This document shows, piece by piece, positions 11,549 through 22,800 of a stretch of DNA of 64,000 nt. The position numbers and the translations under genes were made by a program. The notes beneath the pieces were generated by a model, which saw only the letters and a program-made list of their open reading frames with translations, made no database searches and was not told the DNA's origin. Numbering within the stretch: the stretch's first letter is position 1; each line of letters begins with the position of its first letter. Source of the stretch: Halichondria panicea. Taxonomy: Eukaryota > Porifera > Demospongiae > Suberitida > Halichondriidae. Where the stretch lies: positions 2,407,501 to 2,471,500 of the forward strand of contig NC_087387.1 in the NCBI RefSeq assembly GCF_963675165.1, given 5' to 3'.

Positions 11549-14500
11549 ATGTCTGCTGCTCCTCGACCTAATCCTCCACATCGAGCTTCTCTTCACAGCG
11601 TGGATCGTGCTGAATTCAGGGAGTTTTTGTTAGAGAATGTGGAGCAGCTTGGAGAAGATAAAATTCTGGGAACTGGCTCCTATGGCTCTGTGCAAGAGGT
11701 GCATAATGATATATCAATTCATGGTCTAACTCTTTAAATCATATTTTATAAACTGAATCATGTCCCAGCTTTGGTGTTCCATTTGTTTCATTATTCAATA
11801 GTGAAAAATAATGTCAATGGTAAAAAAATTTGACACGGATGCATGTGTGATTGTCAATAATTGGGTTGCTTATTGTCAATAACTATCGTCATGTTTGTCA
11901 ATGATTGTTGTCAATAATTTTGTCTTTTTTTTGTCAACAATAGTTCGAATTATTGCAAATAAAATCATCATTTTTGTCAATAATAATTATTGGCCTTATA
12001 GTTATTGCACTTGCATGTACCCAGGAATTGAAAGAGGGGGGGTATATACGTGCTAGCTTGATGAATGGATGTAACGAATTACCAGTGCGTGGAGCACTCC
12101 ACCAGCATTTTTTTGCTACATGCTCTGATATTGCAATCTGGCTATAGAAATGACAATTATTCTAACATTGAACAGGTGATGGTCAATGGTGAGGTGTATG
12201 CTGCCAAGATGATTCACGAGGCTCTACTGAGGACTGATGAGCCTGGTGGAGTCGAAACTGTAATACAGAACTACATCCGAGAGTGTCGACTCATGGCTCG
12301 CATCCGGCACCCCAACATCACCCAGTTCATTGGGCTTTGTTTCTTGGCTAGTTCTCGACTGCCCCTCCTGGTCATGGAGAGGTTGGACTCAAGTTTGGAC
12401 GATCTCCTGGAGTCCACCCCCAACATCCCCCTCTCTGTCTCCCAGTACATTCTGGTCTGTGTGGCTCGAGGGCTGCTCCACCTGCATCGCGAGTCCGTGA
12501 TCCACCGTGACCTCACTTCCAAGAATGTCCTGCTGACAGCCTCTCTGAGCGCCAAGATCACTGACTTTGGGAACTCTCGTATCGTGGATCTTGATCCTGG
12601 ACAGCTAGCCAAAACGCTGACAAGGTATCCCGGTACCCAAGTGTACATGCCCCCTGAGGCCGTCTCTGACAACGGTAAAAGTGTGTATGGACCAAGTTTG
12701 GATGTGTTTTCTTTCGGAGTACTTCAACTGTTTGTGCTTACACAGGTAATACTGTAAATTGAATCGTTTTCTTTAATTTTATATGCTTATTATACCCTAT
12801 ATCTACAGAAGGATTTAGTGTATAAGGTATGTAGCAGAGCACAATGAATAATATCCCTACCTGTTTATAGGTGTTTCCTGCCCAGCTCCTACCCCCCACC
12901 TATCCTGACCCCAGAAATCAAGACATTCTTCGTGCTCGCTCAGAGTTTGAGCGCCGAGGCCCCTATATGGTCCTCTTGGACAAGAGTCTACCGGGTGGAC
13001 ATGGGCACCCTCTGTTTGGCCTGGTGAGGGAATGTCTTTCCAACATCCCAGAGAGAAGACCTACCACTGCGAATCTCCTCTCGTCTCTAGAGGCTACGGG
13101 GAGGGAAATGGAAGGAGGAATGCTTCTGCAAGATATTGCACAAGTCAAGAATACCAGGGCTTTCAAGGCAAAGGATAAGAGAATAGAAGCTCTACAGGTG
13201 AGTAGGAACATTGGTTTGGTCATAGAAGTCTGATACATGTAAAGGAAGAGAGGAAATGGTGCACGTGACTATTTCACATTAGTTCTGCACAAGAGGCCTC
13301 GAAAAATATCCGCATTTTACCTATTTTTGCTTTTTGCTGGGTCACTCGCTAGTTGTGTTTCCTTGAGACAACATTTTTTCAAAAATAATTTATGACACGC
13401 CTATTCTGTGAGCCACGTGTAATTAGCTAATGACTGACACACCCAGTGAAAAAAAAAACATTAAAGTAAAGTTATAAGCTTCAAATTGGGTCTTTTATTG
13501 CTAAAACCAGGAGTATATTAGGTACTTAATGTACTTATGCTAAAACGTGTAGCGTACTGGTTATAGCTGCTATAATGCATAGATTTTTAAATTATACGGT
13601 TATATGGATGACATTCATTTGTCTTCCCATTCACAGAGAGAGATTGCACAAAAGACCAATCTAATTGAACGGAAGGACACCATGCTCACAAGACAACAGC
13701 AGGTTTGTACAAGTCCATAACTTCTATACATGCACTAAATGAACTATAATTATAGGACCTTTCCGCTAAAGATCGAGATCTCACTCTGAAAAACAGGCAT
13801 TTGAATCAACAGGCAACTCAGCTTGCTCAAAAAGATCGTCAACTTTCCCAAAAAGACGGTCAACTTACCCAAAAAGATGGTCAACTTACCCAGAAGGACA
13901 GATCACTTGCAGAACAAGAAACAACTATTTCTGACCTCATTTCTCAGCTAACCAAAACTGAGACCCTGATACAGGTACTCCATGCCACATACATAAAATT
14001 TAATATCCCGCCCCTGTATGCACAGCGTATTACTGTGAGCGTTTGAAGTATGGGAGCAGATCCTCCAAGTATACAGAAACTTTACCGAGGCTATGTAGGA
14101 GTGCTAAAAATGTATATCGCAAAGACATAATTACCGTATATGCTTAATCAGAGGCCGCTCTTGTACAAAGGCCACTAGCCTCCTTTGCAAATGAAACATT
14201 TAGTAGCCGCTTAGCCTCAGTGAACTTTTACTATACGTGGCAGCCAAACAAATTATTAATACTAGTGGCTAGCTACATATGGTACAGGTAGCAGCTTGTT
14301 AGTGCTTCACAAAGACTTTCTCACGGCAGAGTTTGAGTTTATGTAGATGAAAAGAACTTTTGATGATGTTGAATTAGCTGGAGCTAATAAATGCCGCTCT
14401 TGAACAATGGCCTCTCTCAAATTGTAGCCTCCTCTGCTAGCAAAATGAAACATTTAGTAGCCGCGGCTTCTAATCAAGCTTATATACGGTATAACAACAG

Positions 14501-16734
14501 TACTAATAATTAATTTGGTTCAGTTGCAAAATGATTTAGTATTAGTACGGTTGCTATGATATGTTTTGTACCATATAATTATACCGTACCCTCGCGAAAA
14601 TACGCCCACCCTTTTCTGCAAGAAGTTTAGGCTTATTAGGGAACTGGTCGTATAATCGCGAACGACGAGTTTTCACTCGAATACAGTAGACTCTCGCTAT
14701 TCCAGCTCTCTGAAGTACGGCCACCTCGATATACCGGCCATTTGGCTTGGCACGGAATGCTAGCTATATGTTTACTGCACAAAACTCACCCTGAAGTACG
14801 GCCACTCGCTATTCCGTTTACCGGCCAGTGCTGGCTGTCCCAAACAAGGTTTTCAATATAATTTTATACGTATATTACGGCCGGATATGACGTTTTGGGT
14901 GTGGTTTAGCAAATAAAATTGGATTACACTTAAATAGAGTTCATTATCCTACATTATCCTCGAGACAAGAACCGCAAAAGTACTCATTAGATTCGAGGTA
15001 AGGTCGTTTTTAAGCCGCGGCTATTTCCTGAGCTACAGCCACCTCGCTATTCCGGCCAAGCTGCATGGTCCCAAGGGTGACCGGATTAACGAGAGTCTAC
15101 TGTATACGCCCACTCGCGGCCTCAAATCGAGGCTTACCTTGTGGCTATGATAATTATTAAAAATTAATTATAAAAAAGAGGGGGTGGGCGTTTATTCTTA
15201 TTTTTGTGAGGGTACAGTAATGCATATACCAGCGCCTGCCCTTTCAAGAGTTCTATATGTAACTTATTTGAGTGAACAGGGTGATTTTAAAACAAAGTGC
15301 AGAGGTTGTGCAATGTGAACACTAAAACCCCGTATAGTGGGTAATTTTTGTCGAACAGTGATTTTTGGCCTGCACTGCCCTCTGTTTTCACTACTCTGCA
15401 TGGCTTGCATACTAGGAAAGTTAGACTGGAAGCCCCAGCCATAATTTGGCACTGAACCCTACATTTCAGCAGGTTATAAAGGTAATTTTTAACATTCCAG
15501 GCATTGAAGGACCAACTAAGACAAAAAGACGCCGAGCTTGCTGAACGAGCGTCAGATCATGAGGTAAACTAACACTGTAAGGAACATTTCAGTGGTTGTA
15601 GTGCTAGAAATTTATGCGTGATACAATTATCATGTTGCAATTTGTATCACACAATTATTTTGAAATTGCGGAAATTGCAAAAATTGCATAACGTTTTCGT
15701 AGCTTTAAATTGGCCAAAACGCAATATTTTATACTCGCTTATGATTATTTCTGGCACTACTATTAATTATATATACAATAATTATATTTCTTTTTTGCTA
15801 ACCATGCATGTAATATTCAATAGGACACATATTTCTATAGGACACAGTTAAAAGTGGAGCAGCAGGAGCAGGCAATGTGCCGCATAGTGATGTTGCAAAT
15901 CTCAGAGAGGAATTAGAAAGCAAGTCAACGGAGCTAGCTACACACAGCAGTCAGATTCTTAGGATTTCATCAAATCAGTTTGAAATGTTTGAACGAATTG
16001 GTGTTGGATCGTATGGAGAAGTACTGGAAGGGAAAGTAAGAGTAGCTGCCAAGCGCCTACACCATGTGATTGAATCCCCCCACAACCTGGAATTATTCCA
16101 GAGAGAGATGACACTCTTGGCTGAAGTACGACACCCAAACATTGTGCAGTTCATAGGGACAGTGCTGGACCAATCCCCTCCTGTCATCATCATGGAGCTC
16201 CTCGACATGAATCTCAGACAAGCATATGAGCAAAATCTCCTTCGTCAAGTAGATCGTTTATCTATTTTCAATGACGTTGCTAAAGCTCTAGACTACCTGC
16301 ATCGACGCTACAAGCCCATTATCCACCAGAATGTGAGTACTACCAGCATTCTGCTTCAGCAAATGGACAGAAACCAGTGGAAGGCAAAGGTATGTGATCT
16401 TGGCCAGGCCAATTTCCTACAAAATCCTGGACCGCGTGGAAAGGGGGGCCTTTATTACTCTGCTCCTGAGGTTGCTCCATCGATCCATATGGTAGATGAT
16501 AGCACTGTACGTCAAACTGTGAAGATTGATGTGTACAGCTTTGGTATTGTTCTGTGTGAGGTGACTGTTAGTCAATTCCCTGAGACAGATAAATATCCGA
16601 GCATGATTCGTCATCTCCAGAGAGAGCATCCTCCATTGTATGAGCTGATTGATCGCTGTACTAAGAGAGACCCCAGCGATCGACCTACCATGGCCGAGGT
16701 ACTTGTAGAACTGAATAAAATGGCCTCGTTTTAA
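11549..16734 (+). CDS. Tandem kinase-pseudokinase protein with QKD coiled coil, 762 aa
   Basis: Exons: 11549-11698, 12176-12745, 12871-13197, 13637-13702, 13756-13974, 15501-15563, 15841-16734; all introns are phase 0. Kinase 1 (about residues 36-330) has glycine loop GTGSYGSV, Lys61, Glu86, HRDLTSKN (Asp162, Asn167), DFG (Asp180) and PPE (Glu211), so it looks catalytically competent and TKL-like. Residues about 340-500 are a coiled coil with tandem QLTQKDG heptads. Kinase 2 (about 512-762) keeps glycine loop GVGSYGEV, Lys536, Glu554, DLG (Asp651) and APE, but the HRD motif is HQN (Asp to Asn629) and the catalytic-loop Asn is Ser634, so it should be inactive. This order is the reverse of JAK kinases. 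No signal peptide or membrane segment is seen. The donor of exon 1 (GAG/gtgcat) is weak. I know no named orthologue. Two separate genes are possible, but linker exons in one phase bridge them. Confidence 0.85.
13810..13926 (+). repeat. 21-bp coding tandem repeat (QKD heptads)
   Basis: Inside kinase exon 5, imperfect 21-bp units encode consecutive heptads of the form QLxQKDx (AQKDRQL, SQKDGQL, TQKDGQL, TQKDRSL). One heptad per unit means copy-number change would lengthen the coiled coil without breaking frame. Confidence 0.8.
14586..15217. mobile_element. MITE interrupted by a pogo-like MITE (kinase intron 5)
   Basis: The left end ACCCTCGCGAAAATACGCCC is answered by an inverse right end (GTGGGCGTTTATTC...TTTTTGTGAGGGT). 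Between them sits the pogo-like element 14684-15102 with its TA duplication. The host element is short and non-coding. Confidence 0.65.
14684..15102. mobile_element. pogo/Tigger-like MITE, CAGTAGACTCTCG family, copy 2
   Basis: A 419-bp element with the same termini and interior as 10705-11150, flanked by TA. The two copies are very similar, with short indels (for example copy 1 has a duplicated ATTAGATTCGAGGTAAG), so the family was active fairly recently. Confidence 0.85.
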
Positions 16735-16789
16735 AACAATTAGATGGCTAAGACATAAACATAATAACAAATGTAATTTGTATTTTTAT

Positions 16790-16795
16790 AATAAA
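16790..16795 (+). terminator. Poly(A) signal of the kinase gene
   Basis: AATAAA lies 56 bp after the kinase stop codon and only 23 bp before the stop codon of the convergent GRWD1 gene, so the two 3' ends almost certainly overlap. Confidence 0.75.
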
Positions 16796-16817
16796 GTTGT
16801 GATTGAAATAGTACACG

Positions 16818-19800
16818 TCAAACACTGATAGTTTTGAACACATTGAAGCTGTTTAGAGCTGTGGTAAACAGTACTCCAGTCAACTGAGGATGCCAGTGTA
16901 GTTCCTTAATCTCCTGCTGACCCTGGTGGATGAACAACAGCTGTGGCGGGACGTCCACTGTCGACGAACCAGGTCCCTCCTCTTTCTCCACGGCCAGGTC
17001 CCACTGCACCACCTGAATAGGGTACGAGTGGCGGCAGATAGTTCAAGTGTACCACACGTTTTGAAAAGTACATGGATGCATATTTTATGTGTGCAGATTA
17101 TTAAATGTATAATCGTATGATATGCTATTAGTGACTGGAGAGTGTAGAGCAATTAATCCCGTATCACATCCGGTCCAGTAATTGCATGTTTTTATTGACA
17201 GCGTGCAATTACCTGTCAAGTAATTGCACGCAACGTATTGTTTTCGAATAACGGCCGTGGCCGAAAATGTTAATAAAAACGGCAGAGAACTTCATCACAC
17301 ACGATTAGAAATCAATAGTATGGCTACTCGTGCAATAAGGGATTTAATAGCACGAGTAACAAGCAATGGCAAGGATACTAATTGCACGAGGCGTAACTGC
17401 CATACTACTAATTATGATCTTGTTTAGAGCATAGATAGTAGAGGAAAGGGATTGGAAACAGGATCACGTGAGCTTATACCTTGAGGTGTGATTTTACTGG
17501 TTTTGAGTCAAGAGAAGCTTTTGAAAAGAAGCAAATGAGAGGATACTAGGTAAGTAAATGTATGAATAGCCCTAAAATTTGTCTTGAGGCACGGCTAGGT
17601 ACAAAATGAAACATTATTACTAGCTAGAAGTCATGTTCACTCTTGGTAGCACACAAAATTTGAAGGTTTTACAACACTTAGCTTCTCCTTTTTATTTGTG
17701 GGGTAAGAACTGACTTAAGAACTGACTTAAGAACTGACGTATGACTATTGTAAATGAATGATCACAGTAGTACGTAGTACATGATGGTATTTTATTGCTT
17801 CAGCTATAATATTGAAAGTGGGGATATCATACTTCTGGAGTTATTGGCAGATTTGTTGATTTCCACTAGCCATCTTTGCGGGGGGAGCTTCTCCATAACT
17901 AAGCTGAGTTTATATTCGAGACTCGGCAATTCTCGAATAATATTGATATTAAAGATCAATGTTCATATTATTGCCATTAGATTTTGAAAATCACTATTCA
18001 TGCTCTGATTTTGTCACCGCAGTGTCGATGTGTGGCAAGAACTTGGACTGAGAAATCACTGGAAGAACATTGATAATTCATGTATAATTATGTTTAGACC
18101 ATGCTTATACCTTTTATTGATTGTTCATTGATGTCTATGCATGATCATAAGCTTGCTTAAGCTTTTAGTTTAGCATAAACTGCACAAAAAGTTTATTGCC
18201 AGCTCAGCACTTTAAGCTGCATCCATGGTCGCGGCTATAATTGAGGTTGCAATGCGGACTGTCCGTGTGAAATAGTCCTAATTGCCTGCGTTTCCAATCC
18301 CCTTCCTCTACTATCTATATATATGTTTAGAGTCACAGGAGCAAAATTTAAGCATAATGGCGTCACAAATAACAATCTTGCGTTTGGTCTGACCAGGATC
18401 ACATGACAGAAGGAGCGTCTAACTGTGCATGGGTTGTGTAAGTACTGTGTACATAAATTACAGACGCGGTCAGCCTGTGAATATCATTATGAACGGATTT
18501 GTATGTAGTGGAGCAGCAGGAGAGCTAGGTTGAGCCAGAAAGAGCTAAAATGAATAGCTAGGTCTTTGATGGATGTTGGTATACATCATGGAAGAGGCTG
18601 TCATTGGTGAGGCCGGTACAGAACATTCTAAAAGAGGAGCACTTAGTAAAGAGAAAGTTTGCTAGACCTAGACTAACACATACTAGGCGGTAAGACACTC
18701 CTTCTGTCATGTGCTCCTGGTCTGACATACAACATAATTAATTCATGTAGTTCTCAGCTGTATAACCAAGGGTGATGAATGCCCCTAGTATAACTGTATA
18801 AGCAAGAAATGTTCTGACCTTTGACGCAAACACTTTTGAAATTCATAAGTATAGTATAATAGCAGTGCTGACAAGCATTAACAGCAAAATGAAAGCACTG
18901 CGGATGCTGATGCCTCGGTGGAGGTGTTAAAGTAGACTCTCGCTATTCCGGCTCTCTGAAGTACGACCACCTCGATATACGTACCGGCAGGAGTGTATGA
19001 AGAAGAGTATGCGACTCCCACGCACATTCCATTCTACATCTCGGACTGAATCCGTCACTAACACTTAAATGTGGGCTGGAGGTGCACCACTACACCTACA
19101 CACCCACTTAAGATGCGGTCTGATAGTGACTGGTATGACATACTTGTACCGTAACGTGCTTTACACTACAACTGCTACAGTTGGATACTCCTCTTCATAC
19201 ACTCCTGGTACCGGCCATTAATTTTGGTTCGGCACGGATTGCTAGCTAGATGTTTACTGCACAAAGCTCACCCTAAAGTATGGCCGCTCACTATTCCATA
19301 TACTGGTCAGTGCTGGCTGCCCCAAACTAGGTTTTGAATGTTTTTTACGTTTATTATGGGCAGATATGACGTTTTGGGTGTGGTTTGGTAGTGGATTACT
19401 TAGATTACACTTAAATAGTGAGCAGAATGATTCATTATCCTGGAGACAAGAACTGTAAAATTAGTCATTTGATTCAAAGTAAGATCCGCGGCTATTTCCA
19501 CCTCGTTAAAACTAATAATTTATTGTGTGAAGGCTATCCATGCTGTAAACGCAGTGTTATGACATCCAGGTAAGCTGACTCACACATTACAAACAGACAA
19601 ACAACAAACAGACGACTACAATACCCGTGGCCGCCCACGCGCGACTTGGGTAATAAAGCTACTAGAAATTGCTAATACACACATGATGAGTGAATACATT
19701 TTTTGTTAAAAAGGATGCCAAATGTCAATAAACATTACTTGGCTTCTTTGGATGTTGGCTGTAGGATTATAACCAGGGTGTCATACAGGGGAGGGGATAT

Positions 19801-22800
19801 CCCCCTCTAGCTCCAATTCCCCCCCCCTAAAATTTGCATTCAGGTACTAGTTGGGTCCATAGCTGGCAATTTTACATACATGTACTAACAGAGTATTGAA
19901 AAAACAGTTGACCTTATTTTTAGCAACATTTTCTAGTTACTTTTCTTATTTCCCCCCTCTACTTCAAAATCCTGTATGCAGGGATGAAAATAACAGCCGG
20001 CAACCGGCCAAAATCCGAGCATATAGCCTGCTTGGCCGTCTATTGTACTGCATGAACTGCCATCTGGCCGGACAACAACTGCGCATGCTCAGAAAATTAA
20101 TTATCTGCCACGTGTGCAAAAAAGCCGAATCAGCAATAATTTGTAGAGCTACATGTACAAGATATAATTATAATTATAGCTAGATCTACGTGTATCTAGC
20201 TAGTTCAAGAAAAAACTGAGTGCATCCCAGTGCCATTGATGCAAGCAGGTCAAAGCAAGAACCTATCCAAAGAGACAAGAAGTGGCAGTGCTCCTATGAG
20301 AAGTATCATCAGTCCTGACTCCATGACTGGCTAGACCAGAAAGACATGTTTCTACTCTTTCAGTGGTGTTCTTGAGTTAGACAGTCAGTGGACTCACAAG
20401 GAACTGTATTTAGACTGGTTTAGCTCGAACAAAAAAGTTATGAGTTGTGCTTTATACTATATAACTGATAATTATTATTACGATTATAAACATCAAAACT
20501 GCCAGGTCCTTTCATTGGTGGCAGGTGAACATTGAAAATGGCTTGACACAGATACTTATTTTCATCCCTGCGGACATGTGACGTCTGGCTGTGAGTGTCA
20601 GGTCATCATTTGCTGATGGCCGGTCAACATTGAAAATGACCTGACAAAGTTCAGCCAGTGATAAATTGCATCCCTGAGTATGACACCCTGATAACCATGT
20701 ATATCTCATTACACATGCATGCACTGTACATTGTACATGTACATGCATGTGTTGTGGCTGTAGCTTACCGCAGGCAGACTTGCAGAGCAACAGTATTATT
20801 ATACCTCGGTGCGAATGCGCAAGCAGGTATACGGTAGTGTGTTTGTGTGTGTGTCTGTCTGTGTAGATTGCTACAGCTGCTCAAGGACCAATGAAGTGAT
20901 GAAGTGTAAGTAAGAGTTTCTATAGGCTTCTAGTCATGGATTTTAATTCGTGAATTTGCAAAATAACGCTGCGTTCTCGAGTTATGCCTAGTTTTGCTTA
21001 CTTAGAATGCCATTGCAGCCTTTTCGGAAGAGCACGTAGTGTTGCTACTCTACTTAGTAGCTAGCTCTGCACTAAAACGCTAGCTATTGGTAGCTGCAAT
21101 TAAGACTCTGCTGATGCAGCCATTGATTTTAGACTTGGACTTTTGGCATCGATCGTTTTTAAAACAATCCTGGTCGATTATTACCCACTCTTCGAGTTTC
21201 CCTGTGATTTTGGATTCTGCAGCAAAATTAATTAATGCAAAAATATTCATCATCATGGTATAATGTGTTTTATGTTATGTGGCTTAATTTGACACCTACA
21301 ACGAGGCATCAGCACCTGTGGTGCTTTCATTGAACTAGCCTACTACACTAAAAGTTAAGCGCTTAAAGGAAGGTTTACTGAGGCTAGAGTAGCTAAACTT
21401 TGCACAGTACTAGTTGATATTAGAACGTGTGGGTGGAGCTTCGCTTTCGCTGAATCAACAATAATTGCTGGTTCTGAGTAACTAACTAACAAATAAACGT
21501 ATTACTATTTACAAGTGAAATAGGATTCCAGGAGTAGAGGTGTATGTAATGTATGAGCTCCACAGAACAGGTGAGGTATACAACAGGTTACCTGATTGTC
21601 GTCCCCAGCTGAGGCAAACACAGTAGAGTCAGAGGGGTGCCACTCCACTGAGGTCACGGGAGCCGTGTGGTGCTTGAACAGGGCAGCTGCCTCACCTCTG
21701 CGTGAATGAAGGGCAGCAGTATTAACACAATAGCTACGTTTAGTCACGTACTATTGTGTACAAGTATATTTTGCTTTGACAATGTACCGATGGGCTTATA
21801 CAAAATCATTGATGAGCTTATAATACGCACAATTTATAGTGCCTAATTGTAACATGTACCTGCTTGCACTAAAAACATATAAGATGTACATTATACATAA
21901 AATATGTACAGACAGTACGTACATCAAGCATACTTTTTGATTTGCCTGAGGTCCCAGACCTTGACCAACCCATCGTCTCCCCCAGAAAGCAGGAGGGGTT
22001 CTTTTTTGTTCCACGATATTACATTGACATCAGTACTGTGGGCGGGGCAAGTAATCATGCAAGCTTTGCTGGGGGCGGCACGTACATCCCATATTCTCAC
22101 ACTCCCGTCAACAGAGCACGAGGCAAACACCTGCAAACACATACGAACAACACAATCATGTAATTATGACAGTCCTTTATTGTCAAAACGGTGCGTCATC
22201 TTTGTGTTTGATTCAACTTACACTGGGTTCAGTAGGGCTCCACTGGATGTCTTCCACCGATTTTGTGTGGGCAGAGTAGGGCCGTTGGTCCACGTGCCAG
22301 CTGCCATCGTCTGTTGGCTTCCAAACATGGATGTTGCTATGGCAATCACCAGTTGCCAAGCGACCAGGAGTCGTTGCTGACCAGTCCATGGCAAAACCCT
22401 CACTCTATAAAGCGTATAGAAATTCTTATAGGTGCACAGCCATGAATTAATCCATAACCTAATTAAGTTACATGTACTATACACAGTACATGCATATACG
22501 CTGTAAACGTACTTCTCATCAAGCATTATTAAACCTCAATATATTATTATATGCAACAGTATGAACGAGCAGAGAGATTTGGTCCCTCCACCTTGCATTA
22601 ACTTACAGTACCTGATGTCCTGAGAATGTGTAGAGAGGGGCCTCCTTGTGACCTGTCAGAGCTTTACTGGCAGCACCAGCACTGGGTCGCTCCAACAAGA
22701 TTACATGCTTGTCACCGTTCCATATGTTGACCACACCTTTTTCTGACCAAGACGCTATTAGAGTGTGCTCTGTGAGAGGAGCAACCTGTGTGTGTGTGGG

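Noticed and set aside
11549-16734. Two separate kinase genes in tandem
   Set aside because: All linker exons are phase 0 with good splice sites, and no poly(A) signal or start codon context was seen between the domains; kept only as a possibility.
19896-20183. 95-codon open frame in GRWD1 intron 9
   Set aside because: It lies within nested inverted-repeat elements, is Tyr/Leu-rich without motif, and reads across an element boundary.
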